From assembly GCA_018340805.1 (NCBI GenBank), contig JACMZG010001914.1, positions 640,830 to 704,829 of the forward strand: DNA of 64,000 bases, given 5' to 3'. Origin of the DNA: Microvelia longipes. Taxonomy: Eukaryota; Arthropoda; Insecta; Hemiptera; Veliidae. The notes beneath the pieces are model-generated. The model made no database searches, was not told where the DNA came from, and was given only the letters and a program-made list of their open reading frames with translations. Made by a program: the position numbers and the translations under genes. Of the stretch, positions 11,261 to 22,900 are shown piece by piece (position 1 is the stretch's first letter; each line of letters opens with the position of its first letter).

Positions 11261-13420
11261 ACTTATGAATAAGTTTTTTATTTTTAAGACAACAATATCT
11301 AGAAACAGTATTTCTAGCCTGTTACAAGAGATTAGACTGTTGAGGGATATAATCAAGAGATTTTTTAGTATCTCTTCATTGTTCGGGAGTCGGATTATCT
11401 CATTCAAAAATACAAATTATTGGATTATCTTATTCAAAAATAAAAATTATCGGGGTACCATAGATAAAACAAGCCTCTATTTATAAACTTCTACCTATGA
11501 TGTTAAATGCATAATTATGTTTTCAGTTTTTCTGTTTAAAGATGCCAGTTAAATATAAGATAATGCAGGTATAATGATATGAATAATATTATAAAGTGAT
11601 GAAAGAAAACTGACAAATAACACCTGGAAATTGGACCCTGTAAAGTATAAGAGGCAACATTTAAGATTAGTTAATTGTTTGATTAATTTTATTTTATTAT
11701 GCCATTTGATTTTATTTATGAATGAAACAAATAGAATTTTCTTATTTCGCAGTATTTACCAGATTTATTTTAATTGGTTCATCATATTTTAGAGGTAAAA
11801 ACTATAACAAAGAATAAATGAACGGGATTTTTTTTCAAGCCTATAAATTTTAATAATTAATCATCTTCTTTGTGGGTTTTCTTTCAGGTAATTCTTTTTA
11901 AGGATTTTCTGATAAAAAAATCTTTGACAAAATAAAGCCTTTTAAATCGGATTGGAAAGAAAAGAACCTTTATCTTATTGGGGTGAAGCTGATTTGCATA
12001 TTTGACGAGTCTTAAAAAATCACTTATTCGGAAACGCCGCAAAATGTGTAGAAAGGGAGGCTTCCTATCTGGAAAAGATTTTGAAAACACCCGATGTTGA
12101 AGACACCTTTCAAAGTCTTTGGTTTTGTCACATTGATGCTTTAAGATACCAACATTAAAATTGAATGAGTACAAGAAGATATGTTGGTGGTTCTGTAAGG
12201 GTGTTTTTTCAGGTAATTTACTGATATAAAGACTAATCTCTACAAAGTTGTCGTACCAATAATGCCTTTGGTTTTGAACGGTTGACAGCCCGTAATAAGT
12301 TAGTTAGAAAAGGAAATATATTGGTTCAGTCTTACCCTACTCTTTGAGAACAACATATACAACTTGAATTCCTTGCCTCACAGAATCTTTTCGGTAAATC
12401 GAGAGCGACATACGACATAAAAGTGACTAAGACATCTATCTAAGGAATGGTGAACAAAAAAATTGAGTGAGACATCTATTTAAGGAATGGCGAATAAAAA
12501 AATCTGAATGGAAATGCTTTTAGACATGGAACAAGAATTTAATTGATTAAATTTTCCATCAAAGTTTCTCTAAATTTCTATTGAGGGTTTTGCTAAGTTA
12601 TTTTTATTCAAATAATTACATAAGAAAATATTCAGAAATTCCTTATCATAGTATTAAAGAAGAAAACCAATATTACCAATTCCCTGCAAGACCTTCACAA
12701 CAACATTAAACTGTATAAAGTTTGTATAACTTATGATCAAAGTTGTAAAACATGGATAAATAGAGAATGAGGCCATTACAAGGGTTCCGATTCTTCATGG
12801 ATCCCTTACACCTTGTTAGGGTCCCGAATTTCTTCATGGCCTTTATATCCCATGCCCTTAATCACGACAAGTACACCTGACTTTGCCCCTAACAATCCCT
12901 TATCAAAACTTTAGTCATGGTTTTTGCTGTAAATTGGGGGCTCCCTGTAAACGATTCACCCTTGGTAAAAACGATTTGTTCATTTGATAAAATACAAGAA
13001 AGCAGTTACAATCAGTTTGGAAGTTTAGTCAAAATAAGAAATTATTTTATAAATATAATTAGTTGAAACTTTTCTTAAACTCGAATAATAGAAGAACAAT
13101 TGAAAATTGTTATATCCATAACAACTTAACAATTTGTTATATCCGGAGCAACTTTGCAAATTGGACAGGGAACGACAACTGGGCAAACTTAACTTCACTT
13201 GATTTCAATAATCACACAAATTTTAAAAGAATGAATAAAATCGGGTACAGGGTACCTTGAAATGTAATTAGTTCTGCAGTACTTCTTCGAACTCGTTTCG
13301 CTCGTTTCGCCCTCAGACAGTAAAAATCTTCCTTTTATTCCAAGCGGTCACCTCGATGCTGTTTAGCTCTTCTAATCCGACGAAGACCGTAAATATTCCA
13401 GCCATATTAATGAAACTAAG
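11261..13420. other. Intergenic DNA, no gene seen
   Basis: Contains a direct duplication of about 40 bp (12431-12468 and 12471-12505, shared GACATCTAT and AAGGAATGG). The 96-codon minus-strand open frame at 11884-12174 and the short frames at 11265-11486 and 13063-13260 have no recognisable domain. Confidence 0.5.
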
Positions 13421-13430
13421 TAGGCTGGCT

Positions 13431-13670
13431 CCGTATCGTTCCATCGACAAATCATTCCATCGACAAATATATCGTTCCGTCGACAAGTTATTTGTGGAGG
13501 GAATGATTTTTCGACGGTACGAACCGGGTTGTTGCGTTGACAAATTATTCCATCCACTAATCATTCCATTAAAAAATAACTAGTTGTCAAAATGATTTAT
13601 CGACGGTATATGTTCCGAGTTGTTATGTCGACAAATCTTTCGGTCGACCAACTTATTTGTAGACGGAACG
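13431..13670. repeat. Degenerate CGACAAAT-type repeats
   Basis: Variants of TTCCATCGACAAAT and CGACGGTA recur many times. A diverged duplication of about 110 bp is visible: a CGACGGTA-CGAACCGGGTTGTTG block near 13512-13535 corresponds to a CGACGGTA-TGTTCCGAGTTGTTA block near 13600-13625, each followed by GTNGACAAAT. Overlapping short open frames on both strands are by-products. Confidence 0.6.
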
Positions 13671-13994
13671 AATCCACACTATAACATGGTTTACGAGTAT
13701 AGTTCATAACGTAAAGGGATACACAAGTGCCAAATTTAAAATTCAATTGGCTAATTTTTAGATTGTTTACAATTTCTTACGAACGCATAATAAATCTTGA
13801 ATTTTGCCTAATATACTATTACTGGGAGCAACTTGACAGTATTATTTGTTATTCAATAAAAACTGAACTAATTCTGATAACGAGATAAGTTTTGGCATAT
13901 TCGTTGTTCTTACACGACTACATGCGTCTAGTCGAAACTTCAAATCGATCCAAACATTGTTCGGAGTTTTGTGAATTTTCTTAATTTTTGCTAA

Positions 13995-14180
13995 GTCATT
14001 AATGACAGCTATTGCCGTCATAATATATCAGATAGCATAGCTGGTCCTAATGATTGATTTATGCACTGTTTCAACTCTCTAGCACAAACACACTGGAAAC
14101 TACAATGACAACAGACATTCAGACACCACACACACACATTCAGACACACCACACACACATACAGACAGTCAACTTAGCCA
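13995..14180 (+). repeat. CA-linked dispersed repeat, best-preserved copy
   Basis: TGTTTCAACTCTCTAGCACA at about 14068 is followed by an ACACACTGGAAACTACAATG block, ACAACAGACA and then three ACACACACA-rich stretches. The upstream ATAGCA...GATTGATTT context is shared with the copy at 35630. The CA tract forms the downstream edge, as in the other copies. Confidence 0.75.
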
Positions 14181-14189
14181 AAACTAATT

Positions 14190-15565
14190 ATAATCTCTCG
14201 ACTTTCCTGCCTCTTACAAAGAAAACATTATGTCTATCTAGAAGCTCGTCGCTTATTATTTTACTAACTATCACAAAATGAGCATGCAAATTGGGGTAAA
14301 TATTTTCGACACATTGCTATTGTATCTTGCAAAGAGAGAAGGCCTGAAACGGCCAAACCCTTTTTCACATCTTTTTTTGGAAATAGTAAAAACATTTTGA
14401 GAATAAGAAATGAAGAGCGACAACAAGGTGACAAGTGGAAACTACCAAAGAACCCCTCCATAACATTAGACTCTATGACCACATTTCATCAATAAATAAG
14501 ATCATGGAGTTTATAAGGTATTGAATCATTTTTTAGGAAAATATAAGATGCCAAAAAATGCAATTTTAACAATTTAATATAATATATAAGGTTTAAATAA
14601 TATTTTTTTAAATTTTATACTTTAAAATATTAATTATTGTTTGACATCTATAGCTTTCAAATTCACGTGAATTTTGGAATTCTTACAAGAGACAATCAAA
14701 CATAGATATTCCCGGAAACAGCCCTTATTTTGAATAGTAAAGAAAATTGGACTTGCTAAGTCACAACTTCGATCCCGCTTTTATTTCATGCATCGTCAAC
14801 TACCATCTACTTAATTTCCTTTGACAGAAGAAAATTGACCAACATTTTTATTTATATTTATGTCAATAGATAAAAGGAAAGTTATTTAAGTATCGAAAAA
14901 TCTAATAGTTATTTTATTATTTACTTTTGGATAAAGTTTATTTTTATCATTTTTTCGAATAGAAAAATGATGTAGTTAGCACATAGAGTTAGACTTTGTA
15001 ATAAAACACTTATAAAAATAAGAATAAAAAACAAAAAAAAGGAAAAAACTCGTAAAAATAAACAGGCTTTTTTTGTTTTTGTTATTTTGTAAAGGTATGT
15101 TGGGAAACGTGTGCAATGGTGAACCAAACGGGTGAGCTAAACTCTGGTCACGCGTCATTTGACTTCACCAAACTTCCAATAGGATACTATGTTCTCTTCA
15201 GATATTGCCGCCCCGTAACGACCAAAACTACAACATTCTACCCATTTCAACTTTTTTCAGGCATTTTTGTTAAATTAGTTTCCCGAATATGGCAATAAGA
15301 ATGTTTAAGGTTGAAAACATTATAAGGCTGAAAATACATGGTTTAAATAATAATGAGAGTAAATAAGAAAATCAGCTTATAAAGTAAAAGATTATTTGAA
15401 CAAGAGTAATAAATAATATTTCCTCAGACTGCACAATAGATATACCATAGTCCTGATCAAAGGCGTATTAGTAAAAGATCTAGCCTATATTGACTGATTT
15501 CCTTCACAGAGATCATTGCGCAGATATTAGGACTGTACTTTATAAACACACAATCACAATATACT
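14190..15565. other. Intergenic DNA, no gene seen
   Basis: AT-rich. The short frames at 14264-14482, 14921-15158 and 15116-15298 show no family motif. Confidence 0.5.
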
Positions 15566-15649
<84 letters not shown>

Positions 15650-15661
15650 TATATATATATA
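15566..15661. repeat. Compound (AC)n-(TA)n microsatellite
   Basis: An ACAC run of about 30 bp, ending at 15600, passes directly into about 60 bp of TA with two phase breaks. The minus-strand frame across it (repeating YI and VC) is microsatellite translation, not a gene. Confidence 0.95.
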
Positions 15662-17902
15662 CGTAGTTTTTAATATGTATATTTTGAAATAGGCAAGCCA
15701 AGTAGATGTGATAATTTTTCACAAACTCTTAATAGTGTGATTTCTGATTAATTTTTGATAAAAGAAATGTTGTTTTTAGTATAATTTGAATAACAATTTT
15801 ATTATGATAAAAGGAAAAACAAAAGTATTTTTTCTAAATATTTTCTTAAAATAGAGAAAAGTAAAATATGCTTTAATTTTATGAGCTCCTAGATGGTGGG
15901 AAAGGGAGTCTGGAAAAAATTTAAATAAGGAAATGTCTGGTTGGGGTGGGATTTCCTAGACGGAAAATCATTATTTTCTTATATTTAATAAAAAAAGTGA
16001 GGGCGTCTGAGTTTTTTTTAACTTTAGCCTTTCTCAGTTTTATGATAGGAAGGAGAATGGAGGAAAAATGAAATTAAAATTACCAATTTTATTAGGATAA
16101 CTTAAGCTTTAAAAAAAAATTTTTTTTTTTTAAAAGAAGGAAGCTGTTTATTTTTTTGTTTTGTGTTTTGTAAATCTTACGTTCTCTAGTCTTTTGAAGG
16201 GTAATCCTAGTGGAGGAAGACCGGCTTGAGGTCGAAGGGATATAGGAAGAAGGTAAAGAATTGAAGGGCCAGGTTAACTTGAAGGCAAGATCAAGTTGAA
16301 AGCTCAAGTTCAATTTAGTGAAAAAGGAAATAAAAAAACTGGAGGTCTTATGAAGGGGAAATGATTGTTCCCAAAATAACCCTGGATTTTTTTACCTTTA
16401 CAAGAAAAAAGATAAAATAAAACTAAGGAAATGGAAAAAAATAAGAGAAAGTTGGTAGAATGTGTGGAAAATTTGAGAGATGTCATTGAAAATACTACAA
16501 ATCTTGACTCACTGATACATAGTTTACGTGTGGAAAACTCCGAGCTGAAATTTAAATGAGATAAGAAAAGATAAAAAGACTTTCATCATAGATTGTTGCT
16601 GAAATGATGTTTTCTTTTATCGAAATCAGATTTCTATCATACTTTTCTTATACAGCGGTATATGTAATGAGTATATAATTGATTTTACCTAAGTTTACCA
16701 TAAAAACCATTCTAATTCTTACAGGTTTGGTTCTAGAAGTTTCGCGAAAGGAGTTTTATTTTGTATTAGGTAGACACTGAGTTCAACACTGTCAACAGAT
16801 TTCTTGTCTTTGTACGTTAATGATTTTATTTCTTTCTTTTAAAAAAAAATTCTCAAATGTGACCAATTTTACGAAAGAAATTGGTTAGATAAGCCATTGT
16901 AAAAATAGATTGGTTACAAACTTAACTGTGATGGTGTATAAAATTTAATTAGATCTTATTTTAATCAATACACGTAAAGCTACGAAAAATGTTACATAAA
17001 TTATCTTAAAACCATTTTAAAAATTTAAGAGAACCACTACTGGGAATTGTAATAGGGCACACAGGAAGTTACCTTCATCAAAGTACCCTCTCAGCAAACA
17101 TTCCCTTCTACCAAAAGATTTTCAACTCGTAAATTTTTCAACTATCTCTCTAAATAAATAAAAATGAGCGGGGAAGAGTATTAGGTAGAGAGATCTAAGA
17201 CCATATAAAGTAAAGCCTTTTTGGTTGGTAAATATATAAAAATATTTCCTTATTAATTATAAGAATTAAATGTGTTTAAAAAATTCAAATGGATTGACTC
17301 TTTTGTACTGTTTTAGAGCCTCTATCAAGTATGTTAAGGGCCATTATTAGCTCTAGTCTTAGTATAGAGCCCTTTAACGTCTAGGTGTAAAGAATAGAGT
17401 CCATGAAGTTCTAAATTTTATAATATATTTTTATTTACTTATAAAATAATATCTAAAGCCCTTTTATGCTGCTTTAGGGCTTTAATCGAGAATGCTAGTC
17501 TTCCATACTGGGCCCTTCAAACGTCCAAGTTAAATAAATAGGGATCTTTTATTGAATTTAGGTAACATTATCAAATAGGAATATTTTTAAGTACTTTATA
17601 TGCCCCACCTCAGAGTATTAAGGCATCTTTGACTGGTGCTTTGAATATGTTACATAATTATTATAAATAATTATATTTACATATAATAAGCTTAAAAATA
17701 TTTAATATGTTACATTAAATATTTATATAATAGTTTTCTTTAATGTTTGTTGTTTTCTCTCTAAGTTTTCTTTGGCTGAAGGCCCTAAAAGGGGGCCGCC
17801 GCTTTCGCCCTCATCGGACAGTGCGACCCTGTACTTTAATTTGTATAGCCAGAAGTATCCGCTGTTTAGAATAACCAGTGACCAAATATATCTTCTTTTT
17901 CT
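15662..17902. other. Intergenic DNA, no gene seen
   Basis: Poly(A)/poly(T)-rich around 16100-16140. A diverged duplication of about 165 bp is suggested at 17315-17400 and 17480-17555 (shared order: AG(A/G)GC(C/T)T, TAGTCTT, GGGCCCTT/GAGCCCTTT, AACGTC). No coding sequence is recognised. Confidence 0.45.
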
Positions 17903-18160
17903 TTTATACTATTGGAGTTTCTTACGTTATACTATTGGAGTTTTCTTACGTTATACTATTGGAGTTTTCTTGCGTTATACTATTGGAGTTTTCTTACGTT
18001 ATACTATTGGAGTTTTTTATACTATTGGATATTGGAGTTTCTTACGTTATACTATGGAGTTTTCTTACGTATACTATTGGAGTTTTCTATACGTTATACT
18101 ATGGAGTTTTCTTACTATACTATTGGAGTTTTCTTGCGTTATATTAATATACTATTGAAC
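17903..18160 (+). repeat. Minisatellite, ~24-bp unit, about 10 copies
   Basis: Units of TTATACTATTGGAGTTTTCT plus TACG, with several internal deletions (TACTATGGAG) and one TATTGGATATTGGAG variant near 18018. All three + strand frames are open across parts of it, reading YYWSFL-type peptides; this is an artefact of the near-24-bp period. Confidence 0.9.
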
Positions 18161-20035
18161 CTTATACTTATATACTTTGTTACCCTTGCTATTGATGCTC
18201 CTAAGGGGTTTCTTTAAAGAGGTTTTCACACAAATAGATGGGCTGTTGAACTTTTTATTTTGTTTGTGAAAATTTGGTTTTATTAAAGGATAACTAGAAT
18301 GTTTAAAATCAGAATGCGAATTTGTTATATCTATAAATTATTTAGACAGTAAGGAATCGTTTATCGTTCCTGTAGAGCTGCGCTGCGTACTCTCCAGTTC
18401 TAAGTTTTATAAGGAAGTTTCTTTGATCCTTTTTTTCCATTACCAGAAAACCACTTTCCCCTATTTCTATACAAAATAATGAAATGAAAATTGGCCCCTC
18501 TCCCTATCTCTAGAAATCTTCAAGACATCTCTTCGCCATCAATCTAAACACCTATCATTCGTTAGTTCTTGAAAACGCATTCCCCTGTCAAACATATTTG
18601 CATTTAAATGGACAGATCATCATTTTGCTTCTTTGTACTCGATCGCTTTCTCTGAATAAACAATTTATCGTGCATTTTCTTTATTTACATTGAAAAAAAT
18701 AAAACTTTTACTCAAATAATAAATTTTTAATAAAATTCCATGTGATACTAATTTAATAACTATTAGATAATAATACACAATGTGTCTCATAAGTGATACC
18801 GGAATTGTAATTTATATAGAATTTTTGTTATAAATCGACGTACATATTTTTATTTCTAAAACATGTTACACCCTTATAAATATAATGAAATGCTTCATCA
18901 TTGCATTCTAAATAAGAATTTTCCTCAAGAAAATTAAACATTTTCATTTTTTTGATTTATTTCATTTTGTAGATCAAAAAAAACGATTCTTGGGAAAGCA
19001 AAAGGACCGGGTGGAGTGGAGTGGGCCCTCGGACTCATTTCTATGCATTAAAATATCTCTTGAAGCCTGAGGATAGAATATGTAAATAAAATCAAGAGCT
19101 TTATAAGGACCCTAAAAATATTATTTAAATATAATTCAATGTTTTTAGGGGATCCGTGTATTTTCTTTTGAGTTTAATCGAAGTATAGAAATTATGATGA
19201 GGAAATGATGATTTTTTTATGTTTAAGAGGAAAGCACTTAACTTAGAGGTGCGTAAGCATTGTGTTTTCACTAACAATATGAAACCGACATTTTTCATCC
19301 GTTCAGCGTTATTATTGTGTTTAGGCTTGGATGGTAAAACTTGATACAAAACCAATCTTCAGGTCTCTAGTTGTGTTATCCGGAAATACTTTTTCTACGA
19401 TACTATTAATGACTCAGCAATATTTACAGGATAAAGTTCTAGAATCAATGTAAAATGTAACATCATGTAGAACTATACAAGGTGGTACATTTGAAATATA
19501 TCACACTAATTAACTAAACGTCTTGCGGAGATATCGCGTTAAAATTGGTATCTACCCTACTAAGTTGACCACTAATATATCAAATACCCAGTTATTTGTC
19601 TGGTATGTATGGTAATGTGATTCCCAAAATTAGTTTTTCTACGGTAACTTTAGAGCGTTAAACTAGAGCAGCACCTTTATTAATTATGATGGGAATATGT
19701 CATATCCAGAACAATTTAATAAAAAAATAATCAAATTTCAGTCATTATTTCCAAAGCTCTCGTTTGAAATACACAAGAACTATTGTCTATTTGTTATTAA
19801 AAATAAACTAACTGGTAACAGAAACCTGAATTCACCATTTTTAATATATTGTATGGGAAAAATAAAGGTTTTAGAAAAATTACCGGAATTGGTAATTTTT
19901 CTAAATTACCAATTTAGAATCCTATTACCAATTAAATTACCAACATATCCTAAAAAATGTCTAGGATATGACACTATTTCAGAAGTGATACATGTAATAG
20001 TATTCTTCAATTTCTACAAATCTACAAGTAATAAC
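18161..20035. other. Intergenic DNA, no gene seen
   Basis: AT-rich. Holds a strong pair of overlapping hairpins at 19871-19917 (listed separately). The 119-codon frame at 19697-20056 contains no recognised domain and runs into the minisatellite. Confidence 0.45.
19871..19917. other. Overlapping perfect hairpins
   Basis: TTAGAAAAATTACC (19871-19884) pairs perfectly with GGTAATTTTTCTAA (19891-19904) around a 6-nt loop. The CTAA at its 3' base starts a second hairpin, CTAAATT-ACC-AATTTAG (19901-19917). Confidence 0.7.
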
Positions 20036-20940
20036 AAAGTGGTAAGAATCAGCTGAAGTGATTCCGAAGTGGTGTGGGTGAGCTGAAGTGATTCCAAAGT
20101 AGTAAAAATCAGCTGAAGTAATTCCGAAGTGGGCGGGTGAGCCAAAGTGATTCCAATGTGGTAAATCAGCTGAGTGATGAGTTGCGGGTGAAAGTGATTC
20201 CGAAGTAGTCGGGTGAGCTGAAGTGATTCCAAGTGGTGCTGAGCTGAAGTGATTCCAAAGTAGTAAAAATCAGCTGAAGTGATTCCGAAGTAGTGCGGGT
20301 GAGCCAAAGTGATTCCAATGTGGTAAGAATCAGCTGAAGTGATCCGAAGTGGTGCGGGTGAGCTGAAGTGATTCCAAGTAGTAAAAATCAGCTGAAGATT
20401 CGATGGTGCGGGTGAGCTGAAGTGATTCCAAAGTAGTAAAAATCAGGTGAAGTGATTCTAAAGGTGCGGGTGAGCCGAAGTGATTCCAATGCGGTAAGAA
20501 TCAGCTGAAGTGATTCCGAAGTGGTGCGGGTGAGCTGAAGTGATTCCAAAGTAGTAAAAATCAGCTGAAGTGATTCCGAAGTGGTGCGGGTGAGCCGAAG
20601 TGATTCCAATGTGGTAAGAATCAGCTGAAGTGATTCCGAAGTGGTGCGGGTGAGCCAAAGTAATTCCAATGTGGTTAGAATCAGCTGAAGTGATTCCGAA
20701 GTAGTGCGGGTGAGCTGAAGTGATTCCAAAGTAGTAAAAATCAGCTGAAGTGATTCCGAAGTGGTGCGGGTGAGCTGAAGTGATTCCAAAGTAGTAAAAA
20801 TCAGCTGAAGTGATTCCGAAGTGGTGCGGGTGAGCCGAAGTGATTCCAATGTGGTAAGAATCAGCTGAAGTGATTCCGAAGTGGTAAAATCAGCTGAAGA
20901 GATTCCAAAGTGGTGCGGGTGAGCTGAAGTGATTCCGAGG
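20036..20940. repeat. Minisatellite, 60-bp unit made of two 30-bp halves, about 15 copies
   Basis: The 60-bp unit consists of two related 30-bp halves: GATTCCGAAGTGGTGCGGGT plus GAGCTGAAGT, and GATTCCAAAGTAGTAAAAAT plus CAGCTGAAGT. Copies near the left edge and around 20340-20465 carry deletions; 20470-20880 is regular. The minus-strand frames of 97 and 153 codons exist only because 60 is a multiple of three. They have no start context and no flanking coding sequence. Confidence 0.92.
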
Positions 20941-20943
20941 TGG

Positions 20944-21008
20944 TGAAGAAGAGCCTAAGCAATCTGGTAGGATGAGGAACAGTTCCGAGGTACCCCGTAC
21001 CTGATTAG
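20944..21008 (+). repeat. Dispersed repeat at the minisatellite edge
   Basis: GTTCCGAGGTACCCC-x-TACCTGATT at about 20980-21006 matches, on the opposite strand, the segment at 35088-35115, which is followed outward by GGTGAGGATGAGC-like sequence resembling the minisatellite unit (GGTGCGGGTGAGC). The minisatellite appears to have grown from one copy of this element. Confidence 0.55.
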
Positions 21009-22120
21009 TTTTATAAAATAACTGTTACAACAGAATTTTCTACTTCATATATTTCTTATAAATATTTTCAAGTCCAGATATAAATGGTCCTAAACAAATA
21101 CAAAATGATTTATGAATAAAAGTCCGTCAAATTTGAGTAACATTAAATGTTACGGAGATTTGCCAGCTGCATTTAGCTGAGTTTCAAAGTGCAAATATTG
21201 AAATAAGCCTCTCTACCTGACAAGCAGCCACAACTCTGAATATTTCAGTTGGATTCAAGTTGAAAAGTCTATTGTTGGAAACTTTGTGCGGTTTGCGGCA
21301 ACTTTTGAAGGTATTATATTAACTTTTAATGTAAATAAAAAGTTTTGTAAAATCTTATTGTGGTTAAAGGGGATTTTCTTGTCGGTTTTTTTTTTAAAAA
21401 CTTAAATCCTGTTACCTGGTGCGGAATCTTATAAGGAGTTGGACAAATTTAGAAGAGTTAGTGTACCTTTATTTAAACAATAATAGTAATGCTCGTTTAT
21501 AGCGTTGTAGCTCAGATAATGAAGCCATTTTAAGTACGCAAAGCGAAGCGAGTCTATAATTGTGAGGGAAAGTACCGAGCTGCACCTAAATTTAAAAAAA
21601 AATCTTTGATAAAAAAATTATATTCTAACTTGTTTAGTGTTTGTAATACTAAACAGGAGTTAAGAACAAGTTGATAATATGCTTAATGCAGTTATAATTG
21701 TCTGAGCAAACTGTTCTAATGTCAACATTAATAGCTATATAATTGCATTTCGCTGCTTTTAAACAAGAATGTTTATAATGATCTGGCTAATATGGCAGCT
21801 CCCAAGGAGAATAAAAACTATGCTGTTTGAATTAACATGTTGAGGGAAGAAGGATTATGATTGCATTCGTACATTCGTGCATTTGTGGGTGGTAGACATG
21901 CTTTGGAGGCGGGAAAGGACAGATATTGCAGCATTACGATAAATATTTGCCCTTATTTCAGTACAGGAAAAGCACCTGCAAAACGAGACTCATTTTTTAC
22001 TGACCAAAACAATTTTTAATTTTAATAAAGTCAGCGTATTTCTTTAAAACTATGTCTACGTTTTGTGTCTTTTTAAAATTATTTTTCAAATCCTATAACT
22101 TTGGTGGTAATTATTCGACT
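21009..22120. other. Intergenic DNA, no gene seen
   Basis: AT-rich. A TAGCTCAG at 21507 resembles a tRNA A box, but no B box follows at the right distance. Confidence 0.5.
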
Positions 22121-22128
22121 TTGATTAA

Positions 22129-22405
22129 TAAACACTTAATGTATAGGACATTTTATCAGCTTTAAAAACTGTTCTCTCCAAGTTATGCACACAAACAACT
22201 TTAGGTTTAGTGAAACAAGAAGCTTCTTTTTTTAGAAAATCGTGTGGTTATGAAAATCGCTGACATCGTATAAATTAACTATTTTTTGGGGGCTTTTGAA
22301 AGAACCATACGTTGTAGTTATCTGATTTTTATGATTAAACACTAGTTTTATAGGAAATTGTTTCAGCTTTAAAAAACGTTCTCTTCATGTTTTGCACACG
22401 ACTTA
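22129..22405 (+). repeat. Diverged tandem duplication, ~205-bp period
   Basis: The block at 22129-22198 (ATTAATAAACACTTAATGTA, then ACATTTTATCAGCTTTAAAA and TTCTCTCCAAGTTATGCACAC) recurs in diverged form at 22333-22405 (GATTAAACACTAGTTTTATA, then TTTCAGCTTTAAAAAACGTT and TTCATGTTTTGCACACG). Confidence 0.6.
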
Positions 22406-22641
22406 AAGGGAATCACTTATTACAAGAAAACAGAATTTATGCAATTTTCTAAAATTTTGAGCGTGTGCAACCTTACGAAGGCCTCCACTAAGAATATGTT
22501 TTTCTTCATCAATAAGGGTAAATTTAAAAAAAATGGTTTCAATCAGTAAGAAATGAGTCATCTTTTTTAGTCCGGCTCCTGGACTATTTTGGAATTGTTA
22601 TCCCCATGTTAAACAATTCCCATTAAACTTTTGTTAGGTTA

Positions 22642-22900
22642 TATTGCAAAGTAGTCAGTTTCCGTGGCCGTGATCGTTAAGGCGTTCGATTTCGGCACCG
22701 GAGGTCCGGGGTTCGCAGCCCGGGCTATGCTCTAAGATTTTATGAATAGTATTTGTATTAAAAAGATTTCGCCAACTTTAATTAATTCTTAGAGTGTAGT
22801 AGATGCAACCCACCTGAGGTGGTTCCCGCAGGGTGAATACCCTGATGGGCCAAAAGGCCCTAAAACGGTCATTTTATTTATTTTTTTTTATTGCAAAGTA
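22642..22900 (+). mobile_element. tRNA-derived SINE with 12-bp target-site duplications
   Basis: TATTGCAAAGTA occurs at 22642-22653 and again at 22889-22900, exactly flanking a 235-bp insert. The insert begins with a tRNA-like head: an A box around GTGGCCGTGATCGTTAAGGC (22674-22693) and a B box GGTTCGCAGCC (about 22709-22719) within a GGG/CCC T-arm. The GTGGCC...GTTAAGGCG pattern points to a Ser/Leu-type tRNA ancestor. The body ends with a GGGCCAAAAGGCCC hairpin and a T-rich tail (TTATTTATTTTTTTTT) rather than poly(A). Intact duplications indicate a fairly recent insertion. Pol III transcription from the internal boxes is expected from family knowledge. Confidence 0.85.

Noticed and set aside
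17772..18217. Membrane-like Tyr/Trp/Phe-rich proteins in three overlapping frames
   Set aside because: All three frames of the same 24-bp minisatellite are open, and frame shifts between units break any protein.
20036..20940. CRISPR array or repeat protein
   Set aside because: Units are contiguous with no unique spacers, and the open frames exist only because the period is 60 bp. The context is eukaryotic.
22664..22735. A functional tRNA gene
   Set aside because: The A and B boxes are present, but the acceptor stem is not closed and the sequence continues into a repeat body with target-site duplications, so it is the head of a SINE.
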